This document shows positions 56,335-64,000 of a DNA stretch of 64,000 nucleotides, piece by piece. The notes under the pieces were generated by a model. The model saw nothing but the letters and a program-made list of their open reading frames with translations, was not told where the DNA came from and ran no database searches. The DNA is taken from contig CM066983.1 of assembly GCA_033977485.1 (NCBI GenBank), positions 110,761,580 through 110,825,579 on the forward strand. The letters run 5' to 3'. A program made the translations under genes and the position numbers. This DNA comes from Hydrangea macrophylla. Its lineage: Eukaryota > Streptophyta > Magnoliopsida > Cornales > Hydrangeaceae. Positions within the stretch are counted from its first letter, which is position 1. Each line of letters begins with the position of its first letter.

Positions 56335-57444
56335 ATATATATATATATATATATATTTTTTTTTTAAGTTTTGATTATGCATATATAATTTAAGATTTTA
56401 GAATTAATATATGTATTGGAGCAACAAGGAATTGACATTTAAGTAATTGAAATAGCATTCTGGTACTTGAACTATGTTTTTGACTTCTAGATTGGTTATT
56501 TTTATTAACTCCAACAATAGTAGTCTAATGAATAACCATTTTAATATTTATATATGTTGGTGAACTAAAACCGTAGTTGAATTTTTATATGGTAATCCAA
56601 TGACCATATTTTTTCCTCCAAATTTCCGCTACTCTATCTCTCTTCCCATAGTTGGCAAAAATGTCAACACTCTTCACCGTTTGCATTTTGCCACTTTGAT
56701 GTTGGAATGTGAATTTCTGCACTAGTCACCAGATTTGATAGTTCTCTGTAGTTATTGTGTTTGCCAAGTCATTTGCTAATCAAGCTTTACGTTTTTCTTA
56801 GTTAGTATAGTCCCAAGAAAAAAAAAAAAAAAAAAAACCAATCAGACAAACCATTACAAGCTCTGTAATGATATGCATTATAAAACATTTTCAGTAGATT
56901 TCAAGAAAATCGAGAGGAAAATGTATCTCTACCTACTAGACCATAATTGCAAAGGATATATATATATATATATATATTTGATCTATGAGTAATGGGCCCA
57001 CTAGCTCACACCAACCCGATTTACGAAGGCCGAAGGACATCAAAATCAAAATCAAGATGGCACATTGCCAGAAATTTGTGGCAACATTACCCTGCGACTC
57101 CATAATAGTACTAGATGTGTAATTTATAGGCGGTACCAAATCTAATCAACAAAATCCCTCTGCAGCCATACTTCCACCAGCGGGAGCACCATCCGGACCC
57201 ATTGTTACCACATTGCCGCCTCTCTCTCCTACACACACGCGCTGAACAACAGTAGTTCTGCTCTAGGAGAATAGAGACAATTACTCAGTACAAATAATCC
57301 ATCAAGCTCAAGATTTACAAGCTCGTGACATCATAGATTTCACTCTTCACTTTTTTTGACATCATGATTCAGAGTCAATCTGGTAATCCTAGAGATAAAA
57401 GAATATGAGAAATGAAGAAGTTTGAACTCATACATGAGCAAGAA
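56335..57444. other. AT-rich intergenic stretch
   Basis: TA runs at 56335-56356 and 56957-56978 and a poly-A run at 56818-56837. No gene is supported. The part nearest 57444 is probably the 3' untranslated region of the receptor kinase. Confidence 0.4.
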
Positions 57445-57780
57445 CTACCGTGGGCTTGGCCTTGCAATTGACTCGTCAATCGACAAGTATTGATCACTTG
57501 TACCCAAATCCAGAGAACCCAAGTTCAAGGAAGAATGGACCGAATGCCTTGATATGTCATCTGAGTTACCTTCTCTCACTGCCTCCGCTCCCCTTTCAAT
57601 TGCAATTGCATCTTGAATCTCTTTGACAACTTCCGACATTGAGGGCCTCATGCTACCATGAGGTTGGACACACATTAAAGCTTTCTCGGCAATCTTCCAC
57701 ATTGATTGAATATCATATTCACCACGTAGCGAGGGATCAATAATTCGTTGAATGTCCCCACTCTCGATGTGCATTTTTGC
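57445..57780 (-). CDS. Last exon of an LRR receptor-like kinase
   Basis: After an acceptor AG at 57782-57781, 111 residues run to the stop. They hold the end of a protein kinase domain (SMWKIAEKALMCVQ, then MRPSMSEVVKEIQDAI, kinase subdomain XI with its conserved Arg) and a Ser-rich tail ending YLSIDESIARPSPR. This tail is characteristic of malectin-like/LRR-I receptor kinases of the Arabidopsis At2g37050 type. Such proteins sit in the plasma membrane with an outer LRR and an inner kinase. No upstream exon is found between 57781 and 64000, where repeats and two copia elements lie, so the gene is either split by a very long intron or truncated. Confidence 0.85.
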   Translation of the reverse strand, partial: AKMHIESGDIQRIIDPSLRGEYDIQSMWKIAEKALMCVQPHGSMRPSMSEVVKEIQDAIAIERGAEAVREGNSDDISRHSVHSSLNLGSLDLGTSDQYLSIDESIARPSPR

Positions 57781-57875
57781 CTGCGATACAATCATTAGCG
57801 TAGTTTAGCACTGATAGTGTTCTATTGCAGCAAAAGAGGAAAAGTACCAAAAAAAAACATAAATAAATTCTAGGG

Positions 57876-58000
57876 TTAATTACACTTTACCCCCCAATAG
57901 TTTGACCCGATGACACTTTACCCCCTATGGTTTAAAAGTGACCACTTAACCCCCTTGTGCTTTCGGGTAAAGTGGAACCCGAATCTAACGGAAAGTGTTA
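57876..58000. repeat. Fragment of a TTACACTTTACCCCC-type dispersed repeat
   Basis: GGTTAATTACACTTTACCCC, then TTACCCCCTATGGTTT and TTAACCCCCTTGTGCTTT resemble a repeat widespread in plant intergenic DNA. It ends where the MITE at 58001 begins. Confidence 0.4.
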
Positions 58001-58156
58001 AGTGCATTTTTGCTCACCCATTGCCCAAGCACCCCATTGGGAGAGTATGTGGGACCCACTACTTTCCATTTTTTATTTATCTCCATTTTTTCCTTGAAAA
58101 GTGATAGGTCCCACATGCTCACTCAATGGTGAGCAATGGGTGAGCAAAAATGCACT
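58001..58156. mobile_element. MITE with GTGCATTTTTGCTCACCCATTG ends
   Basis: Terminal inverted repeats of about 23 bases (AGTGCATTTTTGCTCACCCA at the left, its complement at the right), with an inner CATGTGGGACC pair. It lies in the DNA upstream of the kinase exon. No target duplication was recognised. Confidence 0.75.
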
Positions 58157-58434
58157 CAAGATAACAACATAATGTCATGATATTGAAATGAGAGTAACAT
58201 TTGAAATAGGAAAGCTAACGTGAACAGAGCGGCTTAAGCACAGGCTAGTACATACATTAAGGCTTAGTTTGGCCCCCATTTTGGTGCTTCTCCTTTTTTA
58301 AAACACAATTTCATGTTAATTCATTTGGTAACTAGTTTATGAGCTTTCTAAAAATTAAACTTGGGGCTTTTTGGGAGGGAGCTTTTAAAAGCTGAAGATT
58401 GTTTTTTGGTTTCATGATGTTTTTATGAAGAGTA

Positions 58435-60205
58435 TGTTAATTTACAGAGAAAGCTTGGAGAAGGCTAATTGCCTATCTCCCATTATATTATTTAGATGAA
58501 AACCCTAACGGGTAAATTACAAGAGTACCCTTAGGTACGAAATATAAAATAAAACAAAGGGAAAAAACATAACTCTCAACACTCCCCCTCAAGCTGGTGC
58601 GAAAATATCTTTCATGCCCAGCTTGTTAAGAATGAAGTGAAACTGTCGACTAGCAAGGCCCTTTGTTAGTACATCTGCTAACTGATCTCCTGTTCTCACA
58701 AACGGAGTACAAATACACCCACTGTTCAATTTCTCTTTGATGAAATGCCTATCAATTTCCACATGCTTCATTTTGTCGTGCTGAACCGGATTGTGGGCAA
58801 TATCGATAGCAGCTTTATTGTCACAATACAACTTCATAGAGTCCTTTGGTCCAAAACCAAGATCTGATAAGATAATTTTAACCCAAAGTAACTCACACAC
58901 ACCTTGGGCCATGGCTCTGAACTCTACTTCAGCACTAGACCTAGCCACTACTGACTGCTTCTTACTCCTCCAAGTTACTAGATTACCACCCACAAATGTA
59001 CAATAACCCGTGGTTGACCTTCTGTCTGTTATGGAGCCAGCCCAGTCTGCATCAAGTGTGTCCATGTTTTGCAAAACATAACCCTTTCCCTGGCGTTGAC
59101 TTTAGGTACCTCACAATTCGTAATACAGCACCCAGATGGGGTTGTTTAGGATTATGCATAAACTGACTAACCACGCTAACTGCAAATGCAATATCGGGTC
59201 TAGTATGAGCCAAATAAATCAATTTTCCTACTAACCTCTAGTAGCTACCTTTATCAACCAGTTCTCCACCTGGATCATCCCAAGTTTCACATTTGGGTCC
59301 ATGGAAGTATCAAGAGCTTTACATCCAAGCATGCTTGTCTCCTTGAGTAAGTCAAGAACATACTTTCTCTGGGAGATAAATATCCCCTCCTTGGATCTGG
59401 ATACTTCAATTCCCAAGAAGTATTTCAAATTTCCCAAGTCCTTAATTTCAAATTCTTTCGCAAGGTATGATTTTAGGCATTTCATCTCTTCTAAATCATT
59501 CCCTGTGAGAACGATGTCATTTACATAAACAATCAGGGCAATCACCTTTCCCTGTGAAGAGTGCTTAATAAAAAGAGTGTAATCTCCTTGGCTTTGCCTG
59601 AAACCATACCTGATCATAGCTTGGGAGAACCTGTCAAACCAGGCTCTAGGAGACTGCTTGAGGCCATACAGAGACTTCTTGAGATAACACACTTTCCCTC
59701 TGGTCTTGTCACTCTCAAACCCAGGGGGAATATCCATGTAGACTTCTTCTTCTAAGTCTCCATGTAGAAAAGCATTTTTTACATCAAATTGATGTAAGGG
59801 CCACTCCAAATTAGCAGCTGCTAGGGATAGCAAGATTCTGATTGAATTCATCTTGGCAACTGGTGCAAATGTTTCCTGATAGTCCACTCCATATGTCTGA
59901 GTGAAGCCTTTGGCCACTAGTCTGGCTTTATATCTTTTAACTGTCCCATCTGCTCTATGTTTCACTGTAAACACCCACTTGTACCCAACTGTCCTTTTCC
60001 CACGAGGCAACTCTACTAATTCCCAAGTGCCATTTTTCTAGAGAGCATTCATCTCTTCAACCATAGCAAGTTTCCTCTTAGTATCAGCAAGAGCTTCCTG
60101 TACATGGTTAGGGACAGACACACAATCGAGTTTGGACACAAAAGCCTTATACGAAGGAGATAAACGAGTGTAGGAAACAAAATTTGAGATGGGATGCTTA
60201 GTACT
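58435..60205 (-). mobile_element. Minus-strand Ty1/copia relic
   Basis: The relic is the 3' end of a copia element. Its 3' LTR is at 58435-58581 (minus-strand start TGTTGAGAG; plus-strand left end TGTTAATTTAC) and its polypurine tract CTTGAGGGGGAG is at 58582-58593. RNase H and reverse transcriptase lie to the right. It is cut at 60205 by the start of the plus-strand copia element. The rest, including gag and integrase, may lie beyond that element. Confidence 0.85.
58589..60205 (-). pseudogene. Copia reverse transcriptase and RNase H
   Basis: Reading from 60205 down, HPISNFVSYTRLSPS and a NALxKNGTWELVELPRG stretch lead into reverse transcriptase (59231-60010) with KARLVAKGFTQ, DVKNAFLHGDL and SLYGLKQSPRAWF. 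The catalytic box is YVND at 59516-59527 instead of YVDD. A gap with frame changes (59075-59230) follows, then RNase H (58589-59074) with DADWAGSITDRRSTTGY, SSAEVEFRAM and DQLADVLTKGL. A stop occurs in the linker near 60040. The Asn codon AAT differs from GAT by one transition. The enzyme would be inactive. Confidence 0.88.
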
Positions 60206-60345
60206 GTTAATAGTGTGTATTTACTGTATATGTGTTGTCCCACATCGCTTAGTTAGTGATTTAGTCTAGGTGTTGGAAGCCTATATATAGGCTCTTGTAA
60301 TCTTCTTTTTATTCATTCAATATATTGTGATTCCACACATTTACA
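60206..60345 (+). repeat. 5' LTR of plus-strand copia element
   Basis: It starts TGTTAATAGTG and ends near CCACACATTTACA, with a TATA box at 60282-60289. The right end could be at 60339 or 60345 because the internal sequence adjoining it is coding rather than a primer site. Confidence 0.65.
60282..60289 (+). promoter_or_regulatory. TATA box of copia LTR
   Basis: TATATATA within GCCTATATATAGGC, about 75 bases into the LTR. It is the only core-promoter-like motif in it. Confidence 0.5.
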
Positions 60346-61374
60346 TCTAATTTCCTCCAATGGTCCCGGGCTGTCAATATTGCTCTCACTGGCTTGGGGT
60401 TTGATGATCACCTTACCGAGTCTTCTCCCACCACCGATGACAAGGCCATCAAGACATGGAAACAAAGGGATGCCCAAATCGTTGCCCTCCTTTGGAACTG
60501 TATGGAACCACATATTGCGGATATGTGTGGTCACTTGGGCACCTGTAAGGATATTTGGGATTATGCACATCTTTTATTCTCCAGCGATCTCACTCGGATG
60601 TATGATCTCTCCTCTCAGTATTTTCAATTGCAGCAAAGTGATCTCTCAGTTACTGAGTATTTTGCCTCCTTCAAACGGTTAGTTGAAGAATTGAACGGTG
60701 TTATGCCCATTACTACTGATGCAAAAAAACAGCACGAACAGCGGGAGCAAATGGCCGTAATGAAGTTTCTTGCTGGTTTAAAACCTGATTTTGAGCCTGT
60801 TCGATCCCAGATTCTAGGGGGTGCCTCTCTGCCTTCTCTTGCTGAGACTTACCAGCGTGTTCTCCGGAGTACGTCTCGTGATCAGGGTTCTACTTCCTCT
60901 GTTACTGATCATTCTGCCTTAGTTACTCAGGCTCCGCCCTCCACTACTGGTCGGGGTGATGGTAATCCCCGTCGTGGTCGTGGTGGTTACCGTGGTGGTA
61001 ATCGTGGTGGATATGGGGGCCGTGGTCGTGGTGGTCGTCCTCATTGCACCAATTGCGATAAGGATGGTCATTATAAGGAGACATGTTGGGATCTTGTTGG
61101 TCGCCCTGCTCGATTTGCACATGCTGTTGTCTCTAGCGATGCTTCGCCATCTTCTCATGCTCCTGCTGCAGGTGATCCGCTTTCCATCTCTGGTGAAGAG
61201 TACTCTCAATTCCTTCAGTTCCAGGCCTCTCAGCATGCCTCTGCTCCTAGTACCTCGCTTGCTCAGAAAGGTACCTCTACCGCTTGTCTTACTTCCCGTA
61301 CTCGTCCTTGGGTAATTGACTCTGCTGCCACCGATCATCTCACAGGTATATCCACCCTTTTGTTCGTCTCTTGA
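60346..61374 (+). CDS. Copia gag and protease start
   Basis: The frame is open from before 60361 (WSRAVNIALTGLGF), so the ATG at 60394 is internal to the original protein and gag lacks its amino end. A UBN2-like gag domain runs to about 60880. It is followed by an Arg/Gly-rich region (RRGRGGYRGG..) and a CCHC knuckle, CTNCDKDGHYKETC (about 61045-61086). The protease begins with WVIDSAATDHLTG; the catalytic Asp-Ser-Gly reads Asp-Ser-Ala (61318-61326). A frame change near 61345 then ends this frame at 61374, while protease, integrase and polymerase continue in another frame. Gag forms the particle; the protease is probably inactive. Confidence 0.88.
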   Translation, partial: SNFLQWSRAVNIALTGLGFDDHLTESSPTTDDKAIKTWKQRDAQIVALLWNCMEPHIADMCGHLGTCKDIWDYAHLLFSSDLTRMYDLSSQYFQLQQSDLSVTEYFASFKRLVEELNGVMPITTDAKKQHEQREQMAVMKFLAGLKPDFEPVRSQILGGASLPSLAETYQRVLRSTSRDQGSTSSVTDHSALVTQAPPSTTGRGDGNPRRGRGGYRGGNRGGYGGRGRGGRPHCTNCDKDGHYKETCWDLVGRPARFAHAVVSSDASPSSHAPAAGDPLSISGEEYSQFLQFQASQHASAPSTSLAQKGTSTACLTSRTRPWVIDSAATDHLTGISTLLFVS

Positions 61375-64000
61375 ACCGTCCTCATCTTTACCTCCCGTTA
61401 CTTTGGCAGATGGCTCTTCTATGCCTGTTGAAGGCATAGGGACTGTCCAATTATCCCCGTCTTTATCCTTATCATCTGTTCTTTTTATTTCTCGTTCACC
61501 CTTTAATTTGATATCTGTTGCGAAGTTGACTAAAGATCTTAATGCTTGTGTTTCCTTTTTCCCTGATTCTGTTCTTATTCAGGATTTGACGACTCGGAGG
61601 ACGATTGGCGTCGGGCATGAATCCGAAGGTCTTTACTACTTTGATGAATTGCCTACTTCTTCTACTCCAATAGCGTGTCCTGCCACTGTGTCTCCTCACC
61701 AGATCCACTGCCGTCTTGGTCATCCTTCCTTGGCCAATCTGAAGCTTTTAGTACCTAGTTTAAGTAATTTATCTACTTTAGAGTGTGAGTCCTGTCAATT
61801 GGGGAAGCATCACCGTGTCCAATTTGCTCCCCGAGTTAATAAACGTGTGACTAGTCCATTTCAATTAGTGCATTCCGATGTTTGGGGTCCACACCGTATT
61901 ACCTCTGTTAAGGGATATCGGTATTTTGTTAGTTTTGTTGATGATTTTTCCCGAACTACGTGGCTTTATTTAATGAAAAATCGTTCTGAGTTATTTTCTA
62001 TTTTTTCTACATTCTGTAATGAAATAAAGACTCAGTTTAATGTTCCTATTAAAATTCTCCGTAGTGACAATGCACAAGAATATTTTTCCCATCCTTTCAC
62101 CACATATATGGCACAATATGGCATGCTTCATCAATCCTCGTGTGTTCATACCCCTCAGCAAAATGGGGTTGCCGAAAGAAAAAACCGTCATTTATTAGAA
62201 GTCACCCGTACATTGTTGTTTGCAATGAGGGTCCCCAAGAATTTCTGGGGAGATGCAGTTCTTACTGCTTGCCATTTAATTAATCGTATGCCGTCTTCCA
62301 TCCTTGATGGGGGCACACCCCATGCCACTTTGTTTCCTACTACCCCACCTTTCCCTGTTGCTCCACGTGTGTTTGGGTGTGTCTGTTTTGTGCATCAACT
62401 TACTCCAGGTACCGATAAATTGGATCCCCGTGCTATCAAGTGTGTTTTCTTGGGGTACTCCAGAACAAAGAAGGGTTATCGTTGTTATAGTCCTTCCTTG
62501 CGTCGCTTCTTTGTTTCTGCTGATGTTACCTTCTTTGAATCTACTCCATATTACTCTGAGTCTCACTCTATTACTGATCCTGACTTTATGGTTCCCCTTC
62601 CCCTTCCCCTCTCCCTACCTCCCAAAGCTGGGCTGGACCATCCTGACCTCCAGACATACACCCGCCGTCATCAGCATGTTGAGACCATTTTGGATTCAGC
62701 TACAGCGCCTGTGGCCTCTGTGTCTTCAGATCCGCCTCCGTCAGACTCCGACCTTCCAATTGCTCTCCGGAAGGGTAAGCGTACTTGTACTTCTCATCCT
62801 ATTTCAAATTTTGTCTCTTATGATCATTTGTCTCCTACTTTCTCTTCGTTTGTTGCGTCTTTGTCTACTTTCTCTATTCCTAAGTCTACAGCAGAGGCAC
62901 TTTCCCATTCCGGTTGGAAACAAGCTATGGAGGATGAGATGCTTGCCTTGACAGAAACTGGTACTTGGGAATTGGTACCTCTTCCTTCTGGGAAGTCTGT
63001 GGTTGGGTGTCGTTGGATTTTTACTGTTAAAATGCATCCTGATGGTACCCTTGATCGATTGAAAGCACGTCTTGTTGCCAAGGGCTATACTCAGGTTTAT
63101 GGTCTTGATTATTCCGAGACGTTCTCTCCGGTTGCCAAGATTGCTTCCGTTCGTCTCTTTATCTCTCTTGCTGCTACTTATCACTGGCCGTTACATCAGT
63201 TAGATGTCAAAAATGCATTTCTCAATGGCACTCTTTTGGAGGAGGTTTATATGGAGCAACCACCTGGGTTTGTTGCTCAGGGGGAGTCTAGTATGGTTTG
63301 TCGGTTGAAGAAGTCCCTATATGGTCTGAAACAGTCCCCTCGTGCTTGGTTTGGAAGATTTAGTGAAGTCGTTGCACAATTTGGTCTCCAGCGGTGTGGT
63401 GTTGATCATTCTGTCTTTTATAAGCACTCTTCGGCAGGTAAAATCCTACTTGTTGTTTATGTTGATGATATTGTTATAACTGGAGATGATTCCAAGGGAA
63501 TTCAGGAGTTGAAGCACTTCTTGCAAAAGCAGTTCCAAACTAAAGACTTGGGACAACTTAGATACTTTCTGGGCATTGAAGTGGCTAGATCTAGTGAAGG
63601 GATTTGTCTATCTCAAAGAAAGTATGTTCTTGATCTCCTCTCTGAAACAGGCATGTTAGGATCCAAGCCCTTGGATTCTCCTATGGATCCTAATATTAAG
63701 TTGTTACCAGATCAGGGAGAGCTCATTGATGACCCAGGACAGTACAGACGTCTAGTAGGGAAGCTTAATTATCTAACAGTAACTAGACCTGATATTGCAT
63801 TCGCTGTGAGTGTGATTAGCCAGTTTATGGATTGTCCTCGAACAACCCATTGGGATGCAGTGATGCACATTTTGAGATATCTCAAAGGTGCTCCAGGACG
63901 TGGTTTGTTATACAAAGACCATGGTCACATACGAGTTGAAGGTTACACTGATGCAGATTGGGCAGGTTCTCCTGGTGATAGGAGATCCACTACTGGCTAT
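61345..64000 (+). CDS. Copia pol: integrase, reverse transcriptase, RNase H start
   Basis: A single frame (first bases equal to 2 modulo 3) shows no stop in the parts I read to the window edge. It gives the rest of the protease with LADGSSM, then integrase: HCRLGHPSLANL..CESCQLGK zinc site (61697-61812), HSDVWGP, RSDNAQEY and GVAERKNRHLLE for the DDE triad. Reverse transcriptase has WELVPLPSGK, KARLVAKGYTQ, DVKNAFLNG, SLYGLKQSPRAWF and an intact YVDD box at 63458-63469. RNase H begins with DADWAGSPGDRRSTTGY and is cut at 64000. Without a frameshift event it cannot be made as one polyprotein with gag. Confidence 0.88.

Larger units (their letters stand above)
60206..64000 (+). mobile_element. 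Plus-strand Ty1/copia element, runs off the window
   Basis: It has a 140-base 5' LTR, gag, protease, integrase, reverse transcriptase and the beginning of RNase H; the 3' LTR is outside. It inserted into the minus-strand copia relic. No primer site follows the LTR: gag coding sequence begins almost at once, so the leader and gag start are missing. Its pol is open for more than 2.6 kb, which points to a fairly recent element. Confidence 0.88.

Noticed and set aside
60919..61437. A 172-residue minus-strand frame with Thr repeats
   Set aside because: It is antisense to the Arg/Gly-rich gag region.
62304..62951. A 215-residue Leu-rich plus-strand frame
   Set aside because: It is an alternative frame of the copia pol region; the genuine frame there encodes integrase and polymerase.

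Overview
The window is nuclear DNA of a flowering plant, most likely a eudicot. It has spliced genes with GT..AG introns, long CT/GA and TA microsatellites, Ty3/gypsy and Ty1/copia LTR retrotransposons, MITEs, a TRIM, a tRNA-derived SINE and a pararetrovirus-like relic. I see no bacterial-type operons, CRISPR arrays or rRNA genes. The species cannot be fixed from the sequence alone.

Positions 1-30,530 are a four-level retrotransposon nest. E1 is a Tat/Ogre-like element whose 5' end lies left of the window; its halves are 1-2412 and 26056-30530. It is split by E2, a Tekay/Del-type chromovirus (LTRs 2419-4532 and 23912-26055). E2 is split inside its gag zinc knuckle by E3 (5585-18582, target-site duplication CACAC). 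E3 is a 13-kb element of the same broad family as E1, with 3.3-kb LTRs, a tRNA-Arg primer site, one gag gene and no pol. E2 is split again, in pol, by a 1.6-kb solo LTR (20182-21796, duplication ATTACC). E1 and E3 share an unusual 3' untranslated region: tandem arrays, repeated polypurine-tract-like sequences and a recurring short stem-loop.

Positions 30,465-40,960 are LTR debris. They hold the truncated E1 3' LTR, a minus-strand gypsy solo LTR, a Sirevirus-like copia relic that kept gag and two polypurine tracts but no pol, minus-strand Tat-like LTRs, the 3' end of a minus-strand Tekay-like element, and a 600-bp copia solo LTR with exact TGTAA duplications. A foldback MITE follows.

Positions 41,000-48,100 contain no confident host gene. 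They hold simple repeats, a 1.66-kb foldback Mutator-like element (43376-45035, 9-bp duplication), a relic resembling a plant pararetrovirus protease, and five shorter MITEs.

Positions 48,500-53,600 hold the only complete host gene, a minus-strand NF-YB (CCAAT-binding factor subunit B) gene. It has six coding exons, including an apparent 6-base micro-exon, and its 3.7-kb last intron carries a TRIM. After an intergenic stretch with a MITE and a SINE, the last exon of an LRR receptor-like kinase lies at 57445-57780 (minus). Its upstream exons are not in the window. The adjoining DNA is filled by a MITE, a minus-strand copia relic and a plus-strand copia element whose pol runs open off the right edge.
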